This document shows, piece by piece, positions 19,201-28,619 of a stretch of 47,413 nucleotides of DNA (position 1 is its first letter; each line of letters opens with the position of its first letter). The stretch comes from a virus, in the IMG/VR virus record IMGVR_UViG_3300043436_001902, positions 1 through 47,413 of that record; one strand, given 5' to 3'. The notes beneath the pieces are model-generated. The model had not been told where the DNA came from. It worked only from the letters and a program-made list of their open reading frames with translations, and searched no databases. Both the position numbers and the translations under genes were made by a program.

Positions 19201-22200
19201 GAGGATGCTGGTTTCAGTGAAGATGGTTTTACCCTTTCTGGAGATAAGATTATGTTTTTCAACATTTTTGACTTTCCGGTAAAGGATTTTGATAATAAAT
19301 ACGCTACATTTGTAGACAAATACTTAGAATATGGAGGACAAATCACTTCAGAATCAAAATCAGCAGTCCAGTCAGAGTTCATCGACTCTTTCAGAAGGGC
19401 AGAAATCCTTACAGAGGCTGAGAGAAATGCAGTACAGCAAGCCGGACGGGAAGGGATTCGTAATGCCGTACAAGAAGCAAAGCAAAGAAACTTCCCCTAC
19501 ACAGTAGCGAAAGCTAAAGCTGAACAAATCAACCTGGTTTCTAAAGAGAATATCGATGAGGTAATCTCAAACCAAGATACTGCTACTAAACAAAAGCTTG
19601 CAAAGAATGCAAAGCTCGCGCTAAGAGCAATTCCTGACGCTAAAATTTATTTACACAATACACAGTCTGAATATGATGCAGCTGTAGGTGAAGAAACAGA
19701 TGGTACTGAAAAAGGAGCGTTTATTGCTAGTGATGGTGCTATCCACATAAACATGCAAGAAGCTTTACCTAACACATTGCTTCACGAGGCGTTCCATTAT
19801 GTCATATTAAACAAAGGTATAGATGGTAAGACTTTAACTGCTTGGGCTAACTCTTTAAAATCAATTGTAAAAGACAGAGCTCTAGTAGATAAGATTGACA
19901 AACTTACCAGTAAGTACGACCCAACAGAACAAAGCGAAGAATTTATTGCTGAGTTAGGGTCTATAATGGCAGACGCTAAAGATACTTTATCTACGTCAGC
20001 ACTTGTTAAGTTCAAGGCTTTGATCAATAAGATTGCAGCTAAGATTGGTTTACCTCAAATATTTTCTGCTGAAGCAACCACACAGGATGCTGTTGATTTT
20101 ATCAATAGAATTGGTAAGCAACTTGTTAAAGGTGAGCAAATACTTACACAAGGAGTTCAAACTACAATTGTAAATACAGACTTATCTAGAAAGAAGCAAG
20201 TAAAAGCAACTGAAGATCAAAAACTTACATTTGTTAAGAAATCTGACATAATTGATTTTAAGGCATTAGTTGATGATATAGTATCTAAAGACCAAACAGT
20301 TTGGTTCTGGGTTGCTGATCAACTAGGACGAGGTATGTATTTTGACTCTGTGCTTAATGGAGAACATTATCTAGATGCAGGCCCATCGTTTGCATTAGAT
20401 CCTGAGAATAGAAAAGATGGAATTATATGGGCATCTGGTGCCAATAAATCTACTCTTGAAAATTTGATCAAGTCTAGTGACTATATATTTATAATCAGTG
20501 GATCGCCACAACAATCAAAACTATTCAATAAGAGAGTTGCTGATCTAGTAAGAAGAAGAATTGAAGCTAAAGTAGACTTCAATACATTCAAGAAGTCACT
20601 TCTAGATAATAAGCCAACTAAGGGAATCAAAGATGTACTAGATAAATACAATTCATTTGATGAAGTGTTTAGCGGGTCAGATAGAAAGAAATTTATCATA
20701 GCTATTAATGAACAGAAATCTAAATCTACTCCTGTAAAAAAACTACTTGAGTCTTATGATGCGTTTGTAGATACTAATGAGCTTAGAGATGGTTTCTACA
20801 AGGATAACAACTTCGACATTGGTGATGTAATGTTGGTATTAAAGCCTGAGTCAGTAGGTGGAAAATCAAAACATTCTACATACGAGAACGATATCATGGG
20901 TCAAGTTATTGGTGTTCCAGATGTTATCGTGAACTCATATGATTTGATGCCAAATGAGATCCGTGAGAAATATAGAGAAGATCTCAACAGAGTACAACAA
21001 CAGCAAGTGGTTGCTCCTTATGGTATTGGTAAAAAGAAAATACAGGCACCTGCAAGAAAGAAACAGCTATCATCAAAACAAGGTCCTCAAATAAAAATTT
21101 ATGGAGAGGATTTTACAGATGTGTTTAATAAATTAGGAATTCCTTTTGAGTATTTGAAGGATATAAAGAATAGAAATATTCCTGATTGGCTTGGAGGAAA
21201 AAATAAAAAAATAACAGAGTTAAGACAATCCATTCTTAGGTCAATAGAAAATAGGATTGATTTACTGCAAAAAGATCTTGAAAAACAATCAAGAAAAATT
21301 ACTAGCTCAGATAGTGATCTTGAATTTAGAAAATCATTAATAAACAAAATAACTGATAAGATATCTTCTTTAGAAGAACTTAGATCCTCTGTTCAAGAAA
21401 ATTTATTATCTGAATCAGATATTGAGATATTAATGCCTGAGCGCAATCAACAAAAAGGCTTAAGCAAAGCACAGGCTATCAATGCAGCAAAAGATAAGTA
21501 CGACTTATCTGTTAAACAGAGAGGTAATACTCATGAGCAAGGTGTTGAGTCAGCGCTTAATGACTTAAGAAAGTCAGACTGGTATGTAGAGTCTGACGAC
21601 ATAATGAGAGAAGAAGCTGAAAGAGAACTCAATAAGTTCTTTGGACAACGTATTAAGTCGGCGCCATCTGTAGGCAGACTCATGGGAGTTAAGCCAACAA
21701 AGGTACAAGTAGATGAAGCAGCTGCACTCAAGTCACAACTCAGATTAGAAGCCAAAGCAGCGCGCGAGGCTAAGATGGATCTAAATGCTAAACGAAAGGC
21801 ATTGGTTTCAGCTATATCAGCTATGGTTAAGGACGGTAAAATATCTACTCGTCAATCAAATTCAATCATTAATAAGATAGGTAAGGTAAACCTTGACAAC
21901 CCGGTTATGGTTGAGCGATTGATTAACTATGCTGAGAAGGTATTCTTAAGAGCTGACTACCAAGAAAGACTGTCTGAAGCATCTAAGATTAGAAAGTCAA
22001 TCAGACGTGCATTGAAGTCAAAAGAACTTCAGGCTGAGGTTGCTGGTATGGCTAAGATGTTTACTAAGGTTGATCCTTTCTTAGTTGAAGATATTGATCA
22101 ATACATCTCAAACGCAGAGAACGTTCTGAATGCAGTTAGACCGGTAAGAGGCTTAGAGGTGGCAATTAGACAGACAGCAGACATTGCAGCCATCAATGAG

Positions 22201-25200
22201 TTTGTTACAGAACAGATCGAGCTTCAAGAAAAGAACAAGAAGGCTGAGCTAATGGCTGTACATAACTATTTAGTTGAGTCAGGAGCCATTACTGAGGATA
22301 TGACTTCTAAAGAGATGCAGGAGATCATTGACATCATTAATACAGAGGAATCTGAGATTAATGATCCGGAGAAGAAGATGAACTTTTTGAAAAATCGTTT
22401 TGAGTTCATGGCCGGAATTATACAGAAGATGATTGTGAACAATGAGGATCCGTTCACAGAGGAGTCACTTGATCTAAATGATAGACAGAAAGAATTGATG
22501 CGTAAGTTGTTGAAGATTGACATGGATAGATTGTCAGTTAAGCAGGCTGCATTAGTTCTTGAGGCTATGGATAACTTTATGAATAACGGTATCACAAGTG
22601 GTGTTGAGGCAGTTGTAAATAACTACGAAGGTACATTTAATGCTGACCGATTAGCTTCTTCCGGAAAAAGAGCCAGACAATTATCAATGTATTTTAATAA
22701 GAGCATTGGTAGAATTTTCGGTGAGCAGGTGGTATCATTACCATTGTTAATAGAGCGCATGTTCCCAGGAATTGAAAATACAACAGCTGTTATCAAAGGA
22801 ATGGGTTTAAATGATTTAATGAGAGGTTCGGCAAAAGCAGATTATGATCATAAGCAATTGATAAAGCAATACTCAGAGCAAGCATTCTATAAGAATAAGA
22901 AATTTATGGATGCAGAAAACGTATACGAGAGAGGTATGCTTGCATTCTTAAGTAGAAATCTAATTGGCACTGAGACAGAAAGACGAAATGAATTCATTAG
23001 ACGTATTAATATTTTAGAAGAATCTATCAAAGTTCTAGAATATGGAACTAAGGAAGAGTCTAAAATGGCTGAAGTATACCAAAAAGTATATGATAAGTTA
23101 AAAGTATCGGACAGAGATTTAGATGTTATTAAAGCAAATGCTGAGCAGATGAACTTAGATGCAGTTGATTGGATAACTAATCAATGGGCTTCTAAGTATA
23201 GCCAACTTGCTGACGTTAGCTTATCTGTATATAACTCAATTCTTGGTAGCGATACTAACTATACACCTGATAGATTAAAATTACTAGATACATCTGACGT
23301 AGAATTAGGTGAAGATATACTTAGTAAAGGTGGGGCATTTATGTCTTCAATTGAATACGTAGACAAAAACAAATCAGGCGTATTAATAGAAAGCACTAGA
23401 CCAAAGACTTTGCCTAAAGATAGATTTGTAAGTCTAGACTTTGATGCCAATAATTTTAGAAGCCTAAAAGCTGCAATGATTGACATTGAAACTGCTGCAT
23501 CAATTAGAAAGATTGATGGGTTTATATCATCAGATGGCTTTAAAAAGATGATAAAGAGCGGTGATGATAGAAAATTACTTCAACGCAGATTAACTTCATA
23601 TATAAAGAAAGTCAAAGGTAAAGAATCTTTTGATAGAGATACATTAAACGATATAAGCAGACTTGCAAACTTCTTTGCTACTCTTGGTGTTGGTAAAGCA
23701 CTAGGTGGATTAGATCAACCTATTAAACAGGTAGCTCCTGTTATTATTAACACATTAGCAAACGCTGGTAGATTTACTCCTGTAAATGCTGAAATGAATG
23801 AGGCAATTAACAGAAGCGGAATGGCTATTGCAAACAGAGGTCTAGAATCTATAAGCTCTGTTGAGTCAATTGACTCGACTCTAGAGAAAAGTGTTGGTTT
23901 AGGCAAAAAAGCAGTTAGAGGTATAGAAGATTTAAGTCAAGTATACATGAAGGCTTTTATATCTAAGCCAGACGTATGGGTTGCTAGGTCATCATTTATC
24001 ACATACTATGAGAAGTATTTGCGCGATAATGGCATGGATACTGACATTGATTGGAAAGATCATGAGTGGAATCAAGAAGCTATGGATTATGCTCAGATGA
24101 TGGTTGACCGTCAGCAGAATATTTCTGACGACAAACTTGCTGGTAAATTATTATCTAGCTCTCAGCCAGGTGCTGCTATATTTAGAAAAGTAATGTTGCC
24201 ATTTGCTACATTCATTCTTAACCAGAAGGCTCGTATGTATAATGACTTTATTACATTATTTGGTAGTGGAGTATCAACTCAAGATAGAGTAAGAGCTGGT
24301 AAATCAATAGGTGGTTTAGCAGGTGAGATGATTACATACCACGCGCTTTCTTACTTTATAAGAACAATGGTTTATGACTATTTTGCTGAATTGTACGCAG
24401 GCGTTGATGATGAAGAGGAAGAAAAAGACCGCAGATTCATCTTCGGGAAGACAACAAGAAAGCAATGGAATGCTACAAAATTCCCTGTTAAGAGTTTTAT
24501 AACTGACTTGCTATCACCATTCCCTTTAATAGGAGATGATATTATAGCTGAATCTTTTGATTTTGTAATGTCTTTCTATCCTATGATAACTGAAGAAGAC
24601 ATAGACCAAGCTATTGCTGATAAAAATGCAACACTTGTATTAAGAGGCGGTGAGCCAATGAATGAAAAGCAAGAAGCTAAGTTTGTTGAAAAGCTAAAAG
24701 AAGCCAATACATACTCTGTTAATAGCTTTAAAAATAAGAAATGGGCTGACTCTTATGGTGTACCAGGTATTGCATTTGACACATACATAGAATTGTTTGA
24801 TCTAGGTAAGATGGCTACTACTGGCGAATTTACAGAAGATATAGGATATGGACCAAAAACAAAATATCTGACTAAAGAAGGTCAAGATCTTGCAAGAGAA
24901 ATGATCCTGCCAATGGTTTTATTTTCAACTGGTGTAGCACCTAAAGATTTAGGAACTTTTGCTAGAAAGGTTATTAATATAGCTAAGAAGACATCTATAA
25001 GTGAAACTAAGAAAGAGAACATAGGACTTCTTAAAGAAGAGCTAGGACGTCAGCCAAAAGAGTGGGAGAAAAACCTTGTTATAAATACTGATAAACGTAT
25101 GACAGGTCTTGTTGATGCAATTAATTTTGCAGATAGATTTGCGAATCTAACACCCGAACAAGGCGAAGAATATGTTAAAGTACTAAAAGAGTACAGTGAT

Positions 25201-25302
25201 TATGATTTCTTTATCTTACAAGCTTTAGAGAAAAACATCAAAGCTGAAGATATCATCAAGTCAATTAAAGAAACAGGAAATACTAGAAGTCTATTAGACT
25301 AA
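16300..25302 (+). CDS. 3000-aa polyvalent internal virion protein with zincin-like domain
   Basis: A very large protein, likely injected with the DNA. The N terminus carries PPSDAVEV twice (about residues 6-13 and 22-29), then a low-complexity Thr/Ser stretch. Coiled-coil regions lie at 200-400. A Gly/Ala-rich possibly membrane-active part spans about 490-520. A metallopeptidase-like domain holds HEAFH at residues 1162-1166, with a downstream EEFIAELG segment that may give the third ligand. More helical domains occur at 1600-2200, and the C-terminal 600 residues resemble the giant internal proteins of podoviruses. It can be compared with the 'polyvalent proteins' described by Iyer and colleagues. 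No transglycosylase motif was identified. Its stop overlaps the stop of the converging gene by 4 nt. Confidence 0.75.
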   Translation: MENEWTPPSDAVEVKGSSSFVPPSDAVEVVKKKDLTGSGLEEPSSERLTTTTTKATVSSSSKGKRDGVYSFPGQDNAVYKKEGGQWFKASKSDYKYFPISKGDVQGRIDSLEKNAVSLEQYGFETEPRKEKPLKYTAAPAPTPIAKPKTEAQKREQELFETSFKALEKTDPEYLRRKAQSDAIDAKVNQINADFINDNEEDVVPKVQQLIKDYPYLQVNQSGAGYDELEIVNTVTNERKKINLENWTSDRDKEEAKILSGFLDVQMTSKDYVNQYQKVNKIKEQMQSATPTQRIELSQQLLDEQAKLQDLSNGRYNYAKNDKYKSSAIYDKNAKENVKTDFARLQLQSIDYAEKAKSYAEWNQTVTEARQKGLITEEQYQNDYLPKLAQEKNMLVDERNKINDDFRQTQYNSTSIDRIAADEFAIQSERGNVLTGATYSALQGAENSLRFLLETGDFQDGEFKGFLTGAAPGSISDFYTSSENRSAFEQIVFGLANSGGSALVGAAAGSPFLGLYASSYVNTKDQMSGPEFKDVPEYQKILFSGALGATVGLLEKYGISKWFSKTPAGKGLTNWVLKKTVAELGKDASSEAIELAVKKNLGSAITNGLIQVTSAGLVEGSTELAQEAADMVYKDVFNKMSDKGQFENPKSWAGVADRLSQSFMLGFAGGAGMQSITQTLQVAAGEMNKAQINNIEQLIDSPELKDTFRLNIKDQILSGQITKQEGQAIAERLNEVEGTLNKIPKNVDRYEAFKLINERDEINREIAGKDPDLVVVQTERVKEINEQLKQLSKDAVQKQTTSEVSVQPGAEISGEMAQGEPEAGPQEVTQEGQKYQEVGEQTTTQINVAPLFDTKVKTVEEADAIRQSDMYKQYKDNLSKVATDFNVTVDNIDDTIGGYAGVAEVSTVATVSGDWNDIIKFAAAYGALTPEVQDSTIAGRTVEPQTTEHNADRFDIGINNQEAALKAAEDAGFSEDGFTLSGDKIMFFNIFDFPVKDFDNKYATFVDKYLEYGGQITSESKSAVQSEFIDSFRRAEILTEAERNAVQQAGREGIRNAVQEAKQRNFPYTVAKAKAEQINLVSKENIDEVISNQDTATKQKLAKNAKLALRAIPDAKIYLHNTQSEYDAAVGEETDGTEKGAFIASDGAIHINMQEALPNTLLHEAFHYVILNKGIDGKTLTAWANSLKSIVKDRALVDKIDKLTSKYDPTEQSEEFIAELGSIMADAKDTLSTSALVKFKALINKIAAKIGLPQIFSAEATTQDAVDFINRIGKQLVKGEQILTQGVQTTIVNTDLSRKKQVKATEDQKLTFVKKSDIIDFKALVDDIVSKDQTVWFWVADQLGRGMYFDSVLNGEHYLDAGPSFALDPENRKDGIIWASGANKSTLENLIKSSDYIFIISGSPQQSKLFNKRVADLVRRRIEAKVDFNTFKKSLLDNKPTKGIKDVLDKYNSFDEVFSGSDRKKFIIAINEQKSKSTPVKKLLESYDAFVDTNELRDGFYKDNNFDIGDVMLVLKPESVGGKSKHSTYENDIMGQVIGVPDVIVNSYDLMPNEIREKYREDLNRVQQQQVVAPYGIGKKKIQAPARKKQLSSKQGPQIKIYGEDFTDVFNKLGIPFEYLKDIKNRNIPDWLGGKNKKITELRQSILRSIENRIDLLQKDLEKQSRKITSSDSDLEFRKSLINKITDKISSLEELRSSVQENLLSESDIEILMPERNQQKGLSKAQAINAAKDKYDLSVKQRGNTHEQGVESALNDLRKSDWYVESDDIMREEAERELNKFFGQRIKSAPSVGRLMGVKPTKVQVDEAAALKSQLRLEAKAAREAKMDLNAKRKALVSAISAMVKDGKISTRQSNSIINKIGKVNLDNPVMVERLINYAEKVFLRADYQERLSEASKIRKSIRRALKSKELQAEVAGMAKMFTKVDPFLVEDIDQYISNAENVLNAVRPVRGLEVAIRQTADIAAINEFVTEQIELQEKNKKAELMAVHNYLVESGAITEDMTSKEMQEIIDIINTEESEINDPEKKMNFLKNRFEFMAGIIQKMIVNNEDPFTEESLDLNDRQKELMRKLLKIDMDRLSVKQAALVLEAMDNFMNNGITSGVEAVVNNYEGTFNADRLASSGKRARQLSMYFNKSIGRIFGEQVVSLPLLIERMFPGIENTTAVIKGMGLNDLMRGSAKADYDHKQLIKQYSEQAFYKNKKFMDAENVYERGMLAFLSRNLIGTETERRNEFIRRINILEESIKVLEYGTKEESKMAEVYQKVYDKLKVSDRDLDVIKANAEQMNLDAVDWITNQWASKYSQLADVSLSVYNSILGSDTNYTPDRLKLLDTSDVELGEDILSKGGAFMSSIEYVDKNKSGVLIESTRPKTLPKDRFVSLDFDANNFRSLKAAMIDIETAASIRKIDGFISSDGFKKMIKSGDDRKLLQRRLTSYIKKVKGKESFDRDTLNDISRLANFFATLGVGKALGGLDQPIKQVAPVIINTLANAGRFTPVNAEMNEAINRSGMAIANRGLESISSVESIDSTLEKSVGLGKKAVRGIEDLSQVYMKAFISKPDVWVARSSFITYYEKYLRDNGMDTDIDWKDHEWNQEAMDYAQMMVDRQQNISDDKLAGKLLSSSQPGAAIFRKVMLPFATFILNQKARMYNDFITLFGSGVSTQDRVRAGKSIGGLAGEMITYHALSYFIRTMVYDYFAELYAGVDDEEEEKDRRFIFGKTTRKQWNATKFPVKSFITDLLSPFPLIGDDIIAESFDFVMSFYPMITEEDIDQAIADKNATLVLRGGEPMNEKQEAKFVEKLKEANTYSVNSFKNKKWADSYGVPGIAFDTYIELFDLGKMATTGEFTEDIGYGPKTKYLTKEGQDLAREMILPMVLFSTGVAPKDLGTFARKVINIAKKTSISETKKENIGLLKEELGRQPKEWEKNLVINTDKRMTGLVDAINFADRFANLTPEQGEEYVKVLKEYSDYDFFILQALEKNIKAEDIIKSIKETGNTRSLLD

Positions 25303-26453
25303 AAGAAGTAAGGCATAACAACCTTACGATTGGACTCAAGGTCGATCTGGAAGAACACAAATCCGGATCGGCCTTTCTTAAAGTTGGTCTGAACCCACTC
25401 TGAACTTGGCGAGAATGCCGGGAAGTTGAAGTAGTCAAACTCATCAGAAGAACAATAGTCAAATAGCATCTGGTGAGAGTCACCCTTGCTGAACTCTACA
25501 TAGTCACAAGATCTTAGCTCATGCGAGTGTCTAATGTACTGAGATATTTTCTCAACACCTCTTGGATCAAGTTGGACCTTGAATCCGAACTTAAGGTTGC
25601 GAGAGTCTTTGCCATGGCTAATGATAAATCCATGTCTTCCAATTATGTAGTGGTTTATAAACTTCTTGTGGTTAATAACATTGACGTTGCTATACTTACG
25701 ATCAATGACATGCTTGAATGCTGAATTAACTATGTATCCAAACGCACCTGAGTGGTTGTCTTCACAGATATTATTGCAAAGAATGTTCTTATACTGAGGG
25801 GCTAGATAATCAATCAACAATACTTTAGCCTTGAGCCCCGCATCAAACGCTTCTTCGTTTGTCATGTTCTGTGGTAGCTTATGTCCCTTACGGGTAGTCT
25901 CACCATCCCATCCGTCCATAAAGTCTCCTAGATCATCTATTACGAGGCTGTCTGATGATTTATTTGCTAGAACAAATTCAGCCATCTCCTCAACTCTCTT
26001 GTTAAGCAGGTCGCTATTCCAATCAGTAGCATATAAAGCCAATCCCTTACGACTAGCATCCATACCTACGTGAACGTCTGTCCAGACTAAACGATCAACC
26101 GTCTGCCCTGGCTTCCAATCTGACTTAGGTACCGGTGATTTTCCTTCAATGCATTTTGATATGATGGACTCATAGTCAATTTGATCAACACGATAGGCTG
26201 GGTTCTTGATAAATAAAGAAGCCTGCTTGGTCTTAAGCCAAAGGTATGGAACATTTGAAGGAGCTACTTCTAAGTCATTACATGCATCCTTAACACCTTT
26301 ATTATTATGCTTAGTAACAGCGCGAGAGACATATATTCTCATCGTCTCTTCTCTGGTATCAAGTTTATTTTCTGAGATGATTTGCCGAGCAATATCAGCC
26401 TTTGTCATTCCCGACGCTAGTAGCTCCAGGATTCTGTCCATATACTGTTTCAT
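25299..26453 (-). CDS. Calcineurin-like metallophosphoesterase with N-terminal HTH-like region
   Basis: A 384-aa protein. Residues 5-50 look like a helix-turn-helix (GMTKADIARQII). The phosphoesterase motifs follow in order: D126-x-H128 (TDVHVG), G176-D177 with D180 (LGDFMD), N233-H234 (EDNHS), H280 (ISHGKD) and H309-311 region (HSHE). Members of this superfamily cleave phosphodiesters in nucleic acids or cyclic nucleotides using two metals. The HTH plus nuclease-like layout suggests it acts on DNA. It is the last gene of the leftward operon and converges with the 3000-aa gene, stop codons overlapping. Confidence 0.75.
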   Translation of the reverse strand: MKQYMDRILELLASGMTKADIARQIISENKLDTREETMRIYVSRAVTKHNNKGVKDACNDLEVAPSNVPYLWLKTKQASLFIKNPAYRVDQIDYESIISKCIEGKSPVPKSDWKPGQTVDRLVWTDVHVGMDASRKGLALYATDWNSDLLNKRVEEMAEFVLANKSSDSLVIDDLGDFMDGWDGETTRKGHKLPQNMTNEEAFDAGLKAKVLLIDYLAPQYKNILCNNICEDNHSGAFGYIVNSAFKHVIDRKYSNVNVINHKKFINHYIIGRHGFIISHGKDSRNLKFGFKVQLDPRGVEKISQYIRHSHELRSCDYVEFSKGDSHQMLFDYCSSDEFDYFNFPAFSPSSEWVQTNFKKGRSGFVFFQIDLESNRKVVMPYFF

Positions 26454-26610
26454 CGTAATGGGTTTTATGCAGATCCCTAAGGACTACGATTAGATTTTGA
26501 ATTGTGGGAATCAATGCGTCATAGTCTTCGTCCATGAGTTGCTCATAGATGCTGTCAGTTAGCTCGTTGATTTCGAGCATAGTTGAGTTGACATAATTGA
26601 CATTCTGCAT
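26395..26610 (-). CDS. Small helical protein of unknown function
   Basis: A 71-aa protein with a helical body (EINELTDSIYEQLMDEDYDA, residues 13-32) and a Gly/Asn tail. Its last 59 nt overlap the start of the phosphoesterase gene in another frame, so the tail sequence is constrained by that gene. Not recognised. Confidence 0.5.
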   Translation of the reverse strand: MQNVNYVNSTMLEINELTDSIYEQLMDEDYDALIPTIQNLIVVLRDLHKTHYDETVYGQNPGATSVGNDKG

Positions 26611-26634
26611 TACGCATGCTAATGTACGAAAAAT

Positions 26635-26877
26635 TTAAACAGTATAATTAAATGTTGATAAAAAAACTATTGGATCTATTTGGTAATTTATCCGATATTT
26701 ATTAATATTCTCCCTTTTAATCACCTTAGCTATAAAGTATGGATCAACAACTGACCCATCTTCCTTAAGACCAACAGGCCATTTCTCAAGAACTTTATTT
26801 ACTGGTGCCAATCTAGTGCCATGTTTTAATGGCATGGCCTTGATTGTTATGTTGGCAGCGTATACACCTGGCTTCAT
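26635..26877 (-). CDS. Small beta-rich protein, unknown
   Basis: An 80-aa basic protein coupled to the previous gene by an ATGA overlap (start 26877, upstream stop 26874). Strand-rich with Val/Ile/Lys and no Cys. It contains a PVNKVLEKWPVG stretch near residue 25-36. Family not recognised. Confidence 0.55.
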   Translation of the reverse strand: MKPGVYAANITIKAMPLKHGTRLAPVNKVLEKWPVGLKEDGSVVDPYFIAKVIKRENINKYRINYQIDPIVFLSTFNYTV

Positions 26878-27107
26878 GACTCTAAGTTTAGTCCATCATC
26901 ACTAACTAATTGTCTAAGTTTTTTTCGACAATACTCAGCCATTTCAATCTCTGTGTCAGTAGCCTCTCGGTTGCCGATGTATCCGTGCTTGACTATACCG
27001 CGTAGGTCTTGGTCTAGCTCCCAAACAATAAGCCTCCATTTCAATCCGTTGAGCGCATCTTGCAGCTCATCCTGCTCCTCGTGTTCGAAGTGTAGTGTTG
27101 CTTTCAT
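26874..27107 (-). CDS. Conserved small phage protein, unknown
   Basis: A 77-aa acidic helical protein. The sequence pattern (EEQDELQDALNGLKW, then a helical C terminus with EMAEYCRKKL) is of a type repeatedly seen in Bacteroidota phage early regions. Its N terminus overlaps the end of the zinc-ribbon gene by 41 nt in another frame. No function assigned. Confidence 0.6.
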   Translation of the reverse strand: MKATLHFEHEEQDELQDALNGLKWRLIVWELDQDLRGIVKHGYIGNREATDTEIEMAEYCRKKLRQLVSDDGLNLES

Positions 27108-27345
27108 TTTTCCAAAATTTAAGTGCTTGGTTTTTATTTTTAAAATAGTGTATTACAAATTTTCTTGTATCAAAGTCATATCTAACTGCTCGTAGTTCAC
27201 GCAACAATCTTGCTCTTGTGCATTGCTTACAGCTTGCGACCTTTCCTTTATAGTGTGGTAATTGATATTCTCGTCGGTTGTCTTGGAATCTATCAATTCG
27301 TTTGTATTTTTTACAGGTAAAGCATTTAAGTCTTTCATCGTTCAT
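27067..27345 (-). CDS. Small zinc-ribbon protein
   Basis: A 92-aa basic protein with two CxxC pairs, C9-x2-C12 (CFTC) and C38-x2-C41 (CKQC), spaced as in a zinc ribbon or treble clef. The rest is Arg/Lys-rich (RARLLRELRAVRYDF). It probably binds nucleic acid. First of three consecutive Cys-rich small genes in this operon stretch. The last 41 nt overlap the next gene. Confidence 0.65.
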   Translation of the reverse strand: MNDERLKCFTCKKYKRIDRFQDNRREYQLPHYKGKVASCKQCTRARLLRELRAVRYDFDTRKFVIHYFKNKNQALKFWKNESNTTLRTRGAG

Positions 27346-27386
27346 AATTAAGTGTTTTTCACCATACTTAATCGGTTTTCCTCCGA

Positions 27387-27749
27387 TTATGGATAAAATA
27401 TTTTACATTTTTCGCACTTCATATCTTTGGTTAGACCCTCAGATATAATCACTCCGCAGTCATGACATAGTGTAGCACCAACACCATTGTTGTACTTATG
27501 TATAGGCTTGCCGTATTTCCTGATCAACATAAAGGTTGTCTTGATGTCTTCCCAATTCAGTTTGATCTCCTCTCCATTTTTAATAGGGTACCAAGCAATT
27601 GTGTACCCGTGGTCAGCGTTTATCCAGTCCACACTATTTACTATGTTGCCATTAACTGAATGAAGGTATATCCAAGGTACGTTACCAGCAAGCTTGATGT
27701 CGTAGCCAATCTTCTTAAGGCGCTCTCTAAATTTTACTACTTCGTTCAT
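27387..27749 (-). CDS. Hypothetical protein with C-terminal zinc finger
   Basis: A 120-aa protein. Residues 1-85 are alpha/beta with many aromatic residues. The C terminus carries CHDC and CEKC pairs (about residues 95-98 and 113-116), a likely structural zinc site. It overlaps its upstream neighbour by 23 nt. Function unknown. The zinc site suggests nucleic-acid or protein binding. Confidence 0.6.
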   Translation of the reverse strand: MNEVVKFRERLKKIGYDIKLAGNVPWIYLHSVNGNIVNSVDWINADHGYTIAWYPIKNGEEIKLNWEDIKTTFMLIRKYGKPIHKYNNGVGATLCHDCGVIISEGLTKDMKCEKCKIFYP

Positions 27750-28116
27750 GTTCTCTATATTTAATCTCTTTTCTAATCAAATCAAGGTGCCAATCTGCAC
27801 CACCATACTCAAGGACTGACTGCAAGTAGTCGTCGTCCATGTCCTTTAGCGGTATCCAAGTGAGTGGTTGCTTACCATCTTTACCTCGGCTACCTCGTGT
27901 GGCGTAGCATCGAACTACGTCAAATGGGTCGTCAGTGTAGTAGTTGTGGATAATCAACTTGTCAAGGTCCTTTGCTCCGTATCTCTCGTAGCTAAGACCA
28001 CCATCCACCATTGCCTCGTTAGGACAGCTACATGTCTTGTAGTCGTGCACAGTGTAGCTGACCAATAGCTCCTTACATTCTGTGCAGGTTACTGCGTTGT
28101 AAACTAGTTGTCTCAT
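27727..28116 (-). CDS. Conserved phage protein with N-terminal Cys cluster
   Basis: A 129-aa protein with CTEC at residues 11-14 and a CSC motif at about 29-31, likely one zinc site, followed by a basic region with RCYATRGSRGKDGKQPLTWI and an acidic helical end. It seems related to hypothetical proteins common in Bacteroidota phages, from memory. Starts by ATGA overlap with the gene upstream. Unknown role. Confidence 0.6.
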   Translation of the reverse strand: MRQLVYNAVTCTECKELLVSYTVHDYKTCSCPNEAMVDGGLSYERYGAKDLDKLIIHNYYTDDPFDVVRCYATRGSRGKDGKQPLTWIPLKDMDDDYLQSVLEYGGADWHLDLIRKEIKYREHERSSKI

Positions 28117-28484
28117 ATCTTTTCAACTTTAGTAATAAACTCAGGACTTATCCACGTATTTCTTTTGACATAGTAAAGCCCATTCCATTTGAATGTATGT
28201 GTTGAATTATCTTTACCATTCATTGTTGTATGAACTAAGTATTGATTGTCTGGATCAAAACGAGCATTGAATATTTTTGTTTCTGGCTCAGCTATTACAC
28301 TCTTCTGATATCTTTCGTCCTTATTAATCCATTCAAATAACCTATCTCTCTCATTTTTAGTCATCTGCTCCCAATACACATCAGTTAAATGTTGCCAAAA
28401 CATTGCTCTTGCTATTGGTCTTGGTGGTATACATGCTTCAGCTAAGAAGCATAATTCAAAAAAATCGATGGTGAAATTGCTCAT
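28113..28484 (-). CDS. Hypothetical protein
   Basis: A 123-aa protein. The N-terminal half is helical (FFELCFLAEACIPPRPIARAM), with a WEQM-like segment after it. The second half has strands with Trp and Thr. It is coupled by ATGA overlaps to the small basic gene upstream (28481-28609) and to the gene downstream. Family not recognised. Confidence 0.6.
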   Translation of the reverse strand: MSNFTIDFFELCFLAEACIPPRPIARAMFWQHLTDVYWEQMTKNERDRLFEWINKDERYQKSVIAEPETKIFNARFDPDNQYLVHTTMNGKDNSTHTFKWNGLYYVKRNTWISPEFITKVEKI

Positions 28485-28609
28485 AATTTAAAGTAATTAA
28501 TAATCATTCTTGTTCTGCACATCCACAGCCAACGCTTAAACTTCCACCATCTTCTTAACTTCTTATGCCAAGGGTCATCCTTTAATCTTTTAGCTGCTTC
28601 TTTTATCAT
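28481..28609 (-). CDS. Small Trp/Arg-rich basic protein (42 aa)
   Basis: A 42-aa ORF reading MIKEAAKRLKDDPWHKKL at its start and very rich in Arg, Lys and Trp after it (RRWWKFKRWLWM). It ends TGA inside the ATG of the next gene (ATGA), a coupling that supports it being real. It is strongly cationic and amphipathic. A nucleic-acid or membrane role is possible, but this is inference. Confidence 0.55.
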   Translation of the reverse strand: MIKEAAKRLKDDPWHKKLRRWWKFKRWLWMCRTRMIINYFKL

Positions 28610-28619
28610 TGTTATTTAA

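Noticed and set aside
27945-27953. TGTGGATAA, a perfect DnaA-box (TTATCCACA on the - strand), and TTATCCACG near 28145
   Set aside because: They lie in coding sequence and a few such 9-mers are expected by chance in 47 kb. No cluster around them, so not called as an origin.
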